Positions 42,897 to 52,303 of a stretch of DNA of 64,000 nucleotides are shown here, piece after piece. This DNA comes from Vreelandella sp042466685. Its GTDB lineage: Bacteria; Pseudomonadota; Gammaproteobacteria; Pseudomonadales; Halomonadaceae. The position numbers and the translations under genes are program-made. The DNA lies in the NCBI RefSeq assembly GCF_042466685.1, contig NZ_CP170448.1, positions 1,488,001-1,552,000 on the forward strand, read 5' to 3'. Positions within the stretch are counted from its first letter, which is position 1; every line of letters starts with the position of its first letter. The notes under the pieces are model-generated. The model searched no databases and was not told the origin of the DNA. It saw only the letters and a list, made by a program, of their open reading frames with translations.

Positions 42897-43366
42897 ATCG
42901 TGCACCAAAAAGTGTCTGGCGTCGCCCAACGCATTTTTTTGCCTTTGGTTTAGGTAGTGGTACGGTGCCTTGGGCACCGGGCACCTTTGGTACGCTAGCG
43001 GCAATTCCGTTTTACTGGATGATGGCGGAATTGCCCCTGGGATGGTACCTGAGCATCTGTTTTGTCACTTTCGTGGTGGGGGTTTGGTTGTGCGACAAAA
43101 CCTCTCACGACTTAGGTGTCCATGACCACTCCGGCATCGTCTGGGATGAGTTTGTCGGTTATTGGCTGACCATGGCGGCGGTGCCTTTTTCGTGGGAAGC
43201 TGCGTTGTGGGGCTTTATTGTATTCCGCATCTTCGATGTCTTTAAACCGTGGCCGATACGTTGGGCAGATCGCCGTGTAGCGGGCGGTTTTGGCATTATG
43301 ATCGATGATGTGATGGCAGGGGTCTACGCCTGGAGTACTATGCACCTGTGGTTCTGGCTGCACTAA
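42893..43366 (+). CDS. pgpA: Phosphatidylglycerophosphatase A
   Basis: 157 residues, membrane-bound with about four helices. GLGSGTVPWAPGTFGTL, the acidic HDHSGIVWDEFVGYWLTM and FRIFDVFKPWPIRWADR are diagnostic of PgpA, which removes the phosphate from phosphatidylglycerol phosphate. It is the last gene of the nrdR-rib-nusB-thiL-pgpA run. A heptamer repeat follows directly. Confidence 0.95.
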   Translation: MNRAPKSVWRRPTHFFAFGLGSGTVPWAPGTFGTLAAIPFYWMMAELPLGWYLSICFVTFVVGVWLCDKTSHDLGVHDHSGIVWDEFVGYWLTMAAVPFSWEAALWGFIVFRIFDVFKPWPIRWADRRVAGGFGIMIDDVMAGVYAWSTMHLWFWLH

Positions 43367-43372
43367 GCTGAT

Positions 43373-43428
43373 TGAGTGGTGAGTGGTGAGTGGTGAGTGG
43401 TGAGTGGTGAGTGGTGAGTGGTGAGTGG
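43373..43428 (+). repeat. heptamer tandem repeat (TGAGTGG)8
   Basis: Eight perfect head-to-tail copies of TGAGTGG start 7 bases after the pgpA stop. The related heptamer TGAGGGG lies at 55262-55296. Such short repeats are prone to slippage and probably vary in number between strains. Confidence 0.95.
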
Positions 43429-43503
43429 TAAATAGAGCTCAGGAGCGGTTGATAACTTTTTTCGAGTGCATTGGCTGCAAGGCGTTGGCTTCAAGGAGGT
43501 AGC

Positions 43504-44760
43504 ATGCGCAAGGAACGTCTGATTGTCCCTACACTGGCGATCATCGCCATCGTGTGGGCGGCAGCGCAGCTGCTCTCAAGTGTGCTTTTTGAGCGAAGCT
43601 TGCGCCAAGCGCTTGAGGATCTGGAAGCGCGGGGGGAGTGGCGCGTCAACCGTACTGAGAACCACCAAGGCTGGTTAAGTTCCCAGGGCAGGTTAATTCT
43701 GTCACCACTGCTGGGTCGCCCCTGGCGGCTGGAACTCACCTATAGCGCACGCCACGGTATTTTAAGCACGGATGTCGAAGGCACGGTACTGCCTCGCCTT
43801 GATACCGTGTTGCAGCAAGCGGTGGGTGAAGTCACCGCACCCTCTGTGCCGCGCTGGCAAGGGCGCTACCATACCCTTAGCGGCCATAGCGAGGTGCGCC
43901 TTGCCCTTGCTCCCTTTGTTATCCAACAAAATGGTCGCGAGTTAGCCGTCCGCGGCGGTCGGCTGCGCCTGGAAGGTGTTTTTGGTGATTGGCGACTCCG
44001 TGCGCTGTTTGACCAGCTCACCCTGATGGATGGTATGGCCCAGCTCGCACTAGGTCCCACGGAGCTGGAGAGCCGCTATACTTATATCGATGATGCTTAC
44101 CACTTTGCCCAACGCGACCACCTGCATATTGAAACGCTGACGTTGAGCTACCCCTCCTACGATATCCAGCTGTCGCCCCTCGACTTGAATAGTCACATGG
44201 TGCTGGATGAGAGCGAGCTGCGTATTAAAGGCGACCTGGCAATAGGCGACGTGATGGTACCTTCTGAAGCGCCGGACATGCCGCTGCTCAATGGTCGCAT
44301 AGCGTTGGAGCTCTCCCGACTGAATGCCGATGCGGTGCGTAACGTGATCCGTCGTTTGCGCCAGGAAGCTGCCTGGGGAGACGCGACTCTACCCATGGCG
44401 GAAGGATTGCTAGCCCGCCTAGAGCCGGATTTGCGCAAAGTACTTAGCGACTCACCGCGTTTAGATGTCACGACCGTTGCTATCGATAGCCCGCTGTTGG
44501 GTATTCGCCTGGATGCGGATGGCGCGCTGTTTTTTGATGCCCGTCAGTTGGATGAGCTTAGCGTGATTCATCTTGATAAAGAGAAAGAGCAGGCGAAATG
44601 GCTGGAGCGTATTGATGGCGACTTTACCTGGCATGAGGCTCCCACCGTCGCCGCGCTATGGTTAGGGCTGCCGCTGGGCACGCGGGAGTTGCAGTTTGAT
44701 GTGGTACGCGGCGTATGGCGAGTCAATGGCCGCCCAATGCCCGAGCTCTGGCCTCAATAA
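43504..44760 (+). CDS. YdgA-like DUF945 protein
   Basis: 418 residues. One N-terminal helix (LIVPTLAIIAIVWAAAQLL), then a long beta-rich extracytoplasmic part with repetitive sections (GRLILSPLLGRPWRLELTY, ELRIKGDLAIGDVMV, RGVWRVNGRP). This is the DUF945/YdgA type, anchored in the inner membrane and facing the periplasm, with no known reaction. AAGGAGG lies six bases before the ATG at 43504; a start 11 codons earlier lacks this. It stands between pgpA and lon. Confidence 0.7.
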   Translation: MRKERLIVPTLAIIAIVWAAAQLLSSVLFERSLRQALEDLEARGEWRVNRTENHQGWLSSQGRLILSPLLGRPWRLELTYSARHGILSTDVEGTVLPRLDTVLQQAVGEVTAPSVPRWQGRYHTLSGHSEVRLALAPFVIQQNGRELAVRGGRLRLEGVFGDWRLRALFDQLTLMDGMAQLALGPTELESRYTYIDDAYHFAQRDHLHIETLTLSYPSYDIQLSPLDLNSHMVLDESELRIKGDLAIGDVMVPSEAPDMPLLNGRIALELSRLNADAVRNVIRRLRQEAAWGDATLPMAEGLLARLEPDLRKVLSDSPRLDVTTVAIDSPLLGIRLDADGALFFDARQLDELSVIHLDKEKEQAKWLERIDGDFTWHEAPTVAALWLGLPLGTRELQFDVVRGVWRVNGRPMPELWPQ

Positions 44761-44818
44761 CGTTAAAGGCGTAAGGCGGTCAGGAACTCTGTTAAATCGA
44801 CTGTTCTATTTGCGAAGG

Positions 44819-44846
44819 GTTGAAGTTTTAGCTCACTGCCCGCATT
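44819..44846 (+). promoter_or_regulatory. candidate sigma-32 (heat-shock) promoter of lon
   Basis: GTTGAAG, 13 bases, CCCGCATT. This resembles the heat-shock consensus CTTGAAA-N13-17-CCCCATxT. It lies 55 bases before the lon start. A GC-rich inverted repeat (GGCGGTG/CACCGCC) follows between it and the gene. Confidence 0.4.
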
Positions 44847-44900
44847 CCATGGACAACACTTGGCGGTGTTCACCGCCGGTATCGGTTCATTGGAGGACGC

Positions 44901-47441
44901 ATGAGCGACCAGGATTACGAACACGACGCTGAACATCTTGATTGGCAACTTGACGATGAACAGTCATCAATCAGTGATGATGCTCCCGGTAGTGAAGAGA
45001 GTAACGAACATAGTAGTAAAGAGCGTCGCGAAAAGAGCGCTCATAAGCAGGCTGGCCAGCCGGAGGGTAGTGATTACCGCTCCGACGGCGAGCGGGTAAA
45101 CTCTCTGGTGCCGGCCAGCGAAATGCTGCCAGAGCGCATCTACCTTCTCCCTATTCACAACCGTCCTTTTTTCCCTGCCCAGGTGCAGCCGTTGGTGGTT
45201 AACCGCGAACGCTGGGAAGAGACCATGCGCCGTGTGGGTAACACGCCGCACCACACGCTGGGTGTTGCTTTTGTGGGGGAGCAGGGTGTCACTTCCCTTG
45301 ATCACGAAGGTTTTCCAGAGATCGGCACCGCGGTTAAAGTGCATAAACTCAAGGGTGAAGACGACCAGATCCAGTTTATCGCCCAAGGGCTTCAGCGCTT
45401 CAAGATTACCCGCTGGCTCTCTAAAGAGCCGCCCTACCTTGTTGAAGTGACTTACCCTAAAGAGCCGGTGGATGCGGAAAACGAAGAGACCCGCGCCTAC
45501 GCCATGGCGATTATCAACGGCATTAAAGAGCTGCTGCCGATCAATCCGCTGTATGGGGAAGAGCTCAAGCACTACCTCAACCGCTTTAGTCCGCATCAGC
45601 CGGGGCCGTTGACCGATTTTGCCGCTGCCATTACCTCTGCCAAAGGCCCTGAGCTGCAGGATGTGCTGGCCACCCTGTCGGTGGAGGAGCGGATGCAGAA
45701 AGTTCTGCCGCTGCTGCGTAAAGAGATCGATGTAGCGCTGCTGCAGGGCGAGATCAGCGAGCAGGTCAACGCGCAAATGCAGGATCGACAGCGCGAGTTC
45801 TTCCTGCGGGAACAGCTAAAGGTCATTCAGCGTGAGCTGGGTATCTCCAAAGATGATCGTGAAAACGATGTGGATACTTTTAGGGCGCGCTTGGAATCGC
45901 TGGTGGTGCCTGAACGTGTTCAATCGCGTATTGACGACGAACTCAATAAACTCAGTGTGTTGGAAACCGGCTCGCCGGAGTATGGCACCACGCGTAACTA
46001 CCTGGATTGGCTAACATCTCTGCCCTGGGGAGTGACCAGCCAGGATCAGTTGGACTTACCCCATGCGCGCCAAGTGCTGGATCGTGACCACGACGGCCTG
46101 AAAGACGTGAAAGAGCGCATTATCGAATTTCTCGCCGAGGGCACTTTTAAAGGCGACGTAGGCGGCTCGATTGTGCTGTTGGTAGGCCCGCCAGGGGTAG
46201 GTAAAACCTCCATCGGCCGTTCGATCGCCGAAGCTCTGGGGCGTCAGTTCTACCGCTTCTCGGTCGGTGGTATGCGCGACGAAGCGGAAATTAAGGGGCA
46301 TCGTCGTACCTATGTCGGCGCTATGCCCGGCAAACTGGTACAAGCCTTTAAGGAAGTCGAGGTCGAAAACCCCGTTATCATGTTGGATGAGATCGACAAG
46401 CTGGGACAATCCTTCCAGGGCGACCCTGCCTCGGCGCTGCTGGAAGTGCTTGATCCAGAGCAGAACGTTGATTTCCTCGATCACTATCTTGATGTGCGCA
46501 TGGATCTCTCCAAGGTGCTGTTTATTTGCACCGCCAACACCCTGGATTCAATTCCTGGGCCGCTGTTGGATCGTATGGAGCAGATCCGCCTCTCCGGTTA
46601 TATCGCTGAAGAGAAACTGGCGATTGCTAAACACCACCTGTGGCCAAAGTTGCTCAAGCGCGACAACCTGACCAAAAAACGCATTAGTCTTTCTGATGCT
46701 GCCTTAAAACAGGTGATAGAAGGCTACGCCCGGGAAGCCGGGGTGCGGCAGTTGGAGAAACAGCTTCACCGTATTGTGCGTAAGTCGGCGGTTAAGCTGC
46801 TGGAAGAGGAGGCCGAAACCGTCAAGATATCGGTTAAAAATCTTGAAGAGTTCCTGGGAGCGCCGATTTTCCGTAAAGAGAAAGTGCTTACCGGGGAGGG
46901 GGTGGTGACAGGCCTGGCGTGGACATCCATGGGCGGGGCAACGCTGCCCATTGAAGCGGGCAAAGTGCACTCGCTGGATCGCGGCTTTAAGCTTACCGGC
47001 AAGCTTGGTGAGGTGATGCAGGAGTCTGCCAATATCGCCTACAGCTATACCCTGGGTCACCTACAGGAGTATGGCGCCGATGCGGACTTCTTCGACTCAG
47101 CGTTTGTGCATTTACATGTGCCCGAGGGTGCTACGCCCAAAGATGGTCCTTCGGCCGGTGTCACCATGACCACCGCGCTGCTGTCACTGGCCAAGCATCA
47201 GGCGATTGACCGACCTTTGGCGATGACCGGCGAATTAACCTTGACCGGCCAAGTGCTCCCCGTTGGTGGAATTCGTGAAAAAGTGATTGCCGCGCGGCGC
47301 AGTGATATTTTTGAATTGATTCTGCCCGACGCCAATAAGCGCGACTATGAAGAGTTGCCGGACTATCTGAAAGAGGGTATGACGGTGCACTTTGCCAAAC
47401 GCTACCGTGATGTATCAGATATCGTTTTCGGTCGAAAATAG
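44901..47441 (+). CDS. lon: ATP-dependent protease Lon
   Basis: 846 residues, longer than the usual 780-800. The N-terminal 60-70 residues are an acidic/Ser/Glu-rich, probably disordered extension before the LAN domain (LPERIYLLPIHNRPFFPAQ). The AAA+ module has Walker A GPPGVGKTS and Walker B VIMLDEIDKL; the protease domain has the catalytic Ser in GPSAGVTM and the Lys in the GGIREKVIAA region. It degrades misfolded and regulatory proteins. GGAGG lies four bases before the ATG. A possible heat-shock promoter and a clear terminator flank it. Confidence 0.95.
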   Translation: MSDQDYEHDAEHLDWQLDDEQSSISDDAPGSEESNEHSSKERREKSAHKQAGQPEGSDYRSDGERVNSLVPASEMLPERIYLLPIHNRPFFPAQVQPLVVNRERWEETMRRVGNTPHHTLGVAFVGEQGVTSLDHEGFPEIGTAVKVHKLKGEDDQIQFIAQGLQRFKITRWLSKEPPYLVEVTYPKEPVDAENEETRAYAMAIINGIKELLPINPLYGEELKHYLNRFSPHQPGPLTDFAAAITSAKGPELQDVLATLSVEERMQKVLPLLRKEIDVALLQGEISEQVNAQMQDRQREFFLREQLKVIQRELGISKDDRENDVDTFRARLESLVVPERVQSRIDDELNKLSVLETGSPEYGTTRNYLDWLTSLPWGVTSQDQLDLPHARQVLDRDHDGLKDVKERIIEFLAEGTFKGDVGGSIVLLVGPPGVGKTSIGRSIAEALGRQFYRFSVGGMRDEAEIKGHRRTYVGAMPGKLVQAFKEVEVENPVIMLDEIDKLGQSFQGDPASALLEVLDPEQNVDFLDHYLDVRMDLSKVLFICTANTLDSIPGPLLDRMEQIRLSGYIAEEKLAIAKHHLWPKLLKRDNLTKKRISLSDAALKQVIEGYAREAGVRQLEKQLHRIVRKSAVKLLEEEAETVKISVKNLEEFLGAPIFRKEKVLTGEGVVTGLAWTSMGGATLPIEAGKVHSLDRGFKLTGKLGEVMQESANIAYSYTLGHLQEYGADADFFDSAFVHLHVPEGATPKDGPSAGVTMTTALLSLAKHQAIDRPLAMTGELTLTGQVLPVGGIREKVIAARRSDIFELILPDANKRDYEELPDYLKEGMTVHFAKRYRDVSDIVFGRK

Positions 47442-47481
47442 AGCGTTGATTTTATTTGCAGCAACGGCTGTTTAACCTTTT

Positions 47482-47513
47482 AAAGCGTCTTACGAGAGTA
47501 AGGCGCTTTTTTT
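47482..47513 (+). terminator. intrinsic terminator of lon
   Basis: AAAGCGTCTTAC pairs with GTAAGGCGCTTT (one G-U pair) and is followed by TTTT. Confidence 0.8.
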
Positions 47514-47603
47514 ACACTTGTTCACTGGTTTGCTGAGATTATCTATAGCGATAATGACCTCTGCTTTAATAAAAATTAAGAATATCTAATTCTCGGAGAA
47601 CTA

Positions 47604-49772
47604 ATGCGCAATAATCAGCCGGTCACCCAGCGCGAGTATGTCCTGAGCGAGGAGACAGTCCTTATCTCTCGCTCGGATTTAAAGGGTAATGTGACCTATG
47701 CCAACTCCACCTTTGTTGAGGTCAGCGGCTACAGTCGCGACGAGCTGATCGGCGCGCCCCACAACCTCCTTCGTCACCCTGATATGCCTGAAGCTGCTTA
47801 CGCAGATTTCTGGAAAACCATCCAAGCCGGGGAAACCTGGCAAGGTGTGGTCAAAAACCGTCGTAAAAATGGCGACCACTACTGGGTGCATGCCACGGTC
47901 GCCCCGCTGCGGGACGGGGAGCGTATCGTTGGCTATACCTCTGTGCGTCGTAAAGCTGCTGGGCAAGCAGTGGCCCGTGCAGAAAAAATCTACGCTGAAA
48001 TTCGTGAAAAAGGCAAATCCCGCCACTACGCGCTAGCCCACGGCACGCTGCGGCGTAAAGGCTTGACCGGCATACTGTCGCGCTTTCAGTTCTCCAGTCT
48101 TAAAGCCAAGCTCATCAGTATGGTGGTGGTCTCTTTGCTACTGCTCTGCTTTTCGGGCGGGTTGGGGGTGTACGCGGTGATGGTCTCCGGCGAGCGGCTG
48201 GAAACACTTAATCGATCAGGGTTGAGTGACGTTGCTTCGCTGCAGCATATCGAGCGCTACATGGGGCAAACGGTTGAGACACTTGAGCCTGCGGTACGCA
48301 GTCCCCGCCGGGCTGACCTTGAGGCCGTCAATGCAGAGATTGGCCAATATACTAATGCCATGCAAACCCTGTGGGCGGATTACTACGTCGATGATGCCGT
48401 CAATGTTGAAGCTGCCCAGTCCTTTGATAATGCGTTGACTACCTGGACAACCGGGGTACAAACCAGCTTGGTGGCGATTGAGGAGGGGAATGGATTCGCG
48501 GCCTTTGAGGCCTTTAATGACGTGGTGGTGCCGACCACTGACTCACTGCGCGAGATGAATAGCACCCTGGTCGAGCTGGTGCGCGCTGATGCCGAAGCAC
48601 TGGTCACCCAAGCGCAAGGCGGGCGTCAACAGCTGCTAATAGCCCAGTTGGTGTTACTGGCTATTGGCTTTTTGGTCATGATTGGTCTGAGCGTGATGAT
48701 TCTAAAGTCGGTGTTTCGCAGCCTGTCGGGCGCGCGGTATATCACTTTCCAAATTGCGGCGGGCAACCTGGCCGCCCGTGAGCGGCGCCAAACCCGCGAC
48801 GAGTTTGGCGAGCTGCTTTACTCGCTGGACACCATGCGCTTTAGTCTATCCAGCATCGTGGGCGATGTGGAGAGCCGCGTTTCTGTAGTCACTCCAGCCA
48901 TTCAACAGATCGCTGCTGAAAACGAAGAGCTCTCTTCGCGTACAGAGCAGCAGGCATCTTCGCTTCAACAGACTGCTTCCAGTATGGAGGAGATGACCTC
49001 GACGGTTCAGCAGAACACCGATAATGCCCGCCAAGCCACCGACCTGGCGGTACAAAATGCGACCAGCACTCGGGAAACAGGCAAGCAGATGCAGCAGTTG
49101 GTCGAGCGTATGCAGCGTATCGCCCAGAGTGCTGAAAAGATGACCGAGATGATCAGTGTGATCGACGGTATTGCTTTTCAAACCAATATTTTGGCACTCA
49201 ACGCTTCAGTAGAGGCTGCCCGCGCGGGTGAGCATGGCCGTGGCTTTGCGGTTGTGGCCAGTGAAGTGCGCAATCTGGCCGGTCGCAGCGCAGATGCCGC
49301 CCAGGAAATCCGTAAGATGATTGATAGTACCACCCAGGAAGTGAGCGGCGGTCGAAGTGCGGTGGATCAGGCTGAACGGGCGATCAAGGAGGTCTCACAG
49401 CAGGTGAGCCGGGTCAGTGAGCTGATGGAGTCGATCAGCACAGCGTCCAGCGAACAGAGTAGCGGGATCGGTCAAATTAACTCGGCGATTGCCGAAATGG
49501 ATACTGTGACCCAGCAGAACGCCTCCAAAGTGCAGTCAATTGCGGCCTCAGCGGATAACCTCTCCCTTGAAGCCTTTGAACTCGCCAATGTGGTCGATGC
49601 GTTCCGTTTGGAGGGGGCTCAAGATGAGAGCATTAAAGAGGCGCGGGCGAAGTTGCAACGTGCTAACCACGCACTCAGCAAAGCCGCCCAGCGTTTACCT
49701 GCGCCGACTGAGTCGCGTGCTAAGTCAGCCTCAATACAGTCACGCCCGGCTGACCAGTGGGAAGCGTTCTAG
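47604..49772 (+). CDS. PAS-containing Aer-like chemoreceptor, copy A
   Basis: 722 residues. An N-terminal PAS domain (about 10-130: ISRSDLKGNVTYANSTFVEVSGY, NLLRHPDMPEAAYADFWKTI, KNRRKNGDHYWVHATVAPL) is of the Aer type, which binds FAD in E. coli Aer. Two helices then enclose a periplasmic four-helix region (about 200-340), followed by HAMP and an MA signalling domain with the tip DGIAFQTNILALNASVEAARAGEHGRGF. The C-terminus QWEAF is a good CheR/CheB-binding pentapeptide. It probably senses redox or oxygen. GGAG lies six bases before the ATG. Confidence 0.9.
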   Translation: MRNNQPVTQREYVLSEETVLISRSDLKGNVTYANSTFVEVSGYSRDELIGAPHNLLRHPDMPEAAYADFWKTIQAGETWQGVVKNRRKNGDHYWVHATVAPLRDGERIVGYTSVRRKAAGQAVARAEKIYAEIREKGKSRHYALAHGTLRRKGLTGILSRFQFSSLKAKLISMVVVSLLLLCFSGGLGVYAVMVSGERLETLNRSGLSDVASLQHIERYMGQTVETLEPAVRSPRRADLEAVNAEIGQYTNAMQTLWADYYVDDAVNVEAAQSFDNALTTWTTGVQTSLVAIEEGNGFAAFEAFNDVVVPTTDSLREMNSTLVELVRADAEALVTQAQGGRQQLLIAQLVLLAIGFLVMIGLSVMILKSVFRSLSGARYITFQIAAGNLAARERRQTRDEFGELLYSLDTMRFSLSSIVGDVESRVSVVTPAIQQIAAENEELSSRTEQQASSLQQTASSMEEMTSTVQQNTDNARQATDLAVQNATSTRETGKQMQQLVERMQRIAQSAEKMTEMISVIDGIAFQTNILALNASVEAARAGEHGRGFAVVASEVRNLAGRSADAAQEIRKMIDSTTQEVSGGRSAVDQAERAIKEVSQQVSRVSELMESISTASSEQSSGIGQINSAIAEMDTVTQQNASKVQSIAASADNLSLEAFELANVVDAFRLEGAQDESIKEARAKLQRANHALSKAAQRLPAPTESRAKSASIQSRPADQWEAF

Positions 49773-49822
49773 GCCGCTAGGCAACGCCTTAGGTTCTTGA
49801 TTTGCCTCTGTTCGTTTTAATT

Positions 49823-49850
49823 ATATGCCACCCTTTGGGGTGGCATATTT
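49823..49850 (+). terminator. terminator between the two PAS chemoreceptor genes
   Basis: ATATGCCACCC pairs with GGGTGGCATAT (loop of 4) and is followed by TT and an A/T-rich stretch. Confidence 0.75.
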
Positions 49851-49941
49851 AATGCATTACCTCTAATTGAAAAGGTTTAGCGATAGGGAGCCGCTAAGCC
49901 TAAAGATGGCGCAAGCCTTCAATAAAAAGTAGGGGGTCTAT

Positions 49942-52101
49942 ATGCATAATACCGAACAAGCAGCAAATGCTGTTTATGAGTTAGCTGACGACGAAGTGCT
50001 GATCTCACGCTCTGATCTTCAGGGCAGAATCACCTATGCCAACCAGATATTTGTGGAGGTAAGCGGCTACTCTTTAGACGAGATAATGGGTGAACCCCAT
50101 AGCCTGTTCCGCCACCCCAGCATGCCCAAAGCGCTCTTTGAGAACTTATGGGAAACCATTGAAGCGGGTAAAACCTGGCAGGGTCTTATCAAAAATCGTC
50201 GCCAAACGGGCGAAGCGTATTGGATGCATACCACGATTGCACCGCTGCTCGATGGTGACCGCGTAGTAGGCTATACCTCCATCCGGCGCAAAGCCTCGGC
50301 TAAGGCGATTACCCGGGCAGAGCGCGTATACGCTGCTATGCAACAGGGCAAAATGCGTGGCTTTAAGCTTCATTATGGTGCGTTACGTCGCACTGGGTTA
50401 CGTGGGTGGGTGCAACGCTTTAGTTTCAGTAGCATCCAGGCCAAGCTCATCGGGATGGTGTTGGCGTCCATTATCTTATTGGTGATGGCGGCAGCGGCGG
50501 GGGTTTACGGCTTAACCAGTTCCGCAGAACGTCTGCGAACGCTCAATCAAACTGGCCTGGAAGGGGTTTCCGACCTGCAACAGATTGATCAGCGGGTGAG
50601 TCAAGCGATCCAGGCGTTAGAGCCAGCGGTGCGAAACCCACGTCGGGCTGATCTGGAGGCTCTTGAAAGCCAACTCACCACCATGAGTGCCGACATCGAA
50701 CACTCCTGGCAGGAGTACACTGAGCTGCGCACAACGGGCGGCGGCGTTCAGGAAGGTCTAGCGGCGCACCTCGACAACTTCATAGCGGCTTCAGATACCG
50801 CGTTTGTAGCTATTCGCGATGGCAACGGCTTCGCGGCGTTCGAAGCGTTCAATGATATCGTGCAGCCTACTTCTGCGAGCATTAGTGCCACGATTAATCT
50901 GCTCGTTGAGCAAGAGCGTGCAGCAGCGCATATATTGATGGAGAACGCCGAGCAGCAGCAGAAAGTAATGCTATACGGTCAACTAGGTGTGCTGCTACTG
51001 GGTATCGTGCTGATGGTTGGGTTAAGCATGGCGGTACTCAAATCGCTGATTAAATCGCTTAATGAAGCGCGTCGGGTGACGTTCCAAATTGCCGCGGGCA
51101 ACTTGGCCAATCGGGTAACGTTAAAGCGTGATGATGAACTGGGTGAACTTCTTAATTCACTGGAAACGATGCGTTCGAGCTTATCGGGGCTAATCACCGA
51201 GGTTGGCAATAAGGTGGATGTGGTGACCCCCGCCTCTGAACATATCAAACGGCAGAATGAAGACTTGGCGTCACGCACAGAGCAGCAGGCATCTTCGCTA
51301 CAGCAAACGGCTTCTAGCATGGATCAGATGACCGCCACCGTGCAGCAAAACAGTGAAAACGCCCGTCAGGCTAATCAATTAGCCATGCAAAACGCTAATA
51401 CAAGCCGTGAAACCGGCGAGCACATGCAGGCGCTGGTAGAGCGTATGGAACGTATTGCTGCCAGTGCCGATAAGATGACTGATATTATCAGTGTCATTGA
51501 CAGCATCGCTTTTCAAACCAATATTTTGGCACTTAACGCCTCCGTTGAGGCCGCACGGGCTGGCGAGCAGGGGCGTGGTTTTGCCGTGGTGGCGAATGAG
51601 GTACGCAATTTGGCCGGGCGCAGCGCTGACGCCGCTGGCGAGATCCGCCGCTTAATTGATGCTTCCTCCCAGGAGATTGCCGGTGGTGCCCAGGCGGTAA
51701 GAGAGGCCGAAACGGCTATTGAACAGGTGGTTACTCAGGTGATGAGAGTCAGCGATATTATGGAGGAGATAAGCATCGCATCAGATGAGCAGAGCAGCGG
51801 TATCGCGCAGATCAATACCGCCGTCTCTGAGATGGATCATGTGACTCAGCAGAATGCTTCCAAGGTGCAGTCTATTTCCAGTGCTGCTCAAGACCTTACC
51901 CGTGAAGCGTTGAGCCTGGCCAACGTTATTGCTGCTTTCCGCTTAGAGGGGGCGGCAGATGAGAGCAGCGAGAAGGCTCGTGAGCGCTTACTCAAACAGG
52001 CAGGGATGGCGCCCATGCCATCATTATCCTCACCATCCCAGGCGTTAGCTTCGCCCCAAATTCGCCCATCGCTATCTGCAACGCTTGCACAGCCAGCCTA
52101 A
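49942..52101 (+). CDS. PAS-containing Aer-like chemoreceptor, copy B
   Basis: 719 residues with the same plan as copy A: PAS (ISRSDLQGRITYANQIFVEVSGYS, SLFRHPSMPKALFENLWETI), two helices around a periplasmic domain, HAMP, MA domain with the tip DSIAFQTNILALNASVEAARAGEQGRGF. The order of the two genes, head to tail with 170 bases and a terminator between, shows a tandem duplication. Unlike copy A the C-terminus (LAQPA) is Pro/Ser-rich without a pentapeptide, so methylation would depend on other receptors. GGGGG lies five bases before the ATG. Confidence 0.9.
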   Translation: MHNTEQAANAVYELADDEVLISRSDLQGRITYANQIFVEVSGYSLDEIMGEPHSLFRHPSMPKALFENLWETIEAGKTWQGLIKNRRQTGEAYWMHTTIAPLLDGDRVVGYTSIRRKASAKAITRAERVYAAMQQGKMRGFKLHYGALRRTGLRGWVQRFSFSSIQAKLIGMVLASIILLVMAAAAGVYGLTSSAERLRTLNQTGLEGVSDLQQIDQRVSQAIQALEPAVRNPRRADLEALESQLTTMSADIEHSWQEYTELRTTGGGVQEGLAAHLDNFIAASDTAFVAIRDGNGFAAFEAFNDIVQPTSASISATINLLVEQERAAAHILMENAEQQQKVMLYGQLGVLLLGIVLMVGLSMAVLKSLIKSLNEARRVTFQIAAGNLANRVTLKRDDELGELLNSLETMRSSLSGLITEVGNKVDVVTPASEHIKRQNEDLASRTEQQASSLQQTASSMDQMTATVQQNSENARQANQLAMQNANTSRETGEHMQALVERMERIAASADKMTDIISVIDSIAFQTNILALNASVEAARAGEQGRGFAVVANEVRNLAGRSADAAGEIRRLIDASSQEIAGGAQAVREAETAIEQVVTQVMRVSDIMEEISIASDEQSSGIAQINTAVSEMDHVTQQNASKVQSISSAAQDLTREALSLANVIAAFRLEGAADESSEKARERLLKQAGMAPMPSLSSPSQALASPQIRPSLSATLAQPA

Positions 52102-52235
52102 ACGGCAGGGCAGCCAGGGATGAATGCGCGCCATGGAGGGCGCCCCTCTCTCATTACACCTAACCTCTTCACCTAATCCTGCATCTAGTCTCTACGCATC
52201 GCTCATGCCACAATCTATGGCCGCTGGATTTGCAC

Positions 52236-52261
52236 CAGCCCACGCCTTTTATGTGGTGGGC
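52236..52261 (+). other. weak hairpin between copy B and ilvD
   Basis: AGCCCAC pairs with GTGGGCT over a 12-base loop in the 202-base gap. No T run follows. I see no gene in this gap. Confidence 0.3.
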
Positions 52262-52303
52262 TGATAAATAATAGACAGAAAAAAGTAGAGAGTAGAGGAA
52301 GCC

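Noticed and set aside
43373..43428. CRISPR-like array
   Set aside because: The unit is 7 bases without spacers; it is a microsatellite.
44967..45776. Minus-strand frame of 269 residues opposite lon
   Set aside because: Shadow of the lon coding sequence; composition is that of a reverse frame.
47540..47580. Sigma-28 promoter before PAS chemoreceptor copy A
   Set aside because: AGCGATAA resembles the -10 part, but no -35 part fits at the right spacing.
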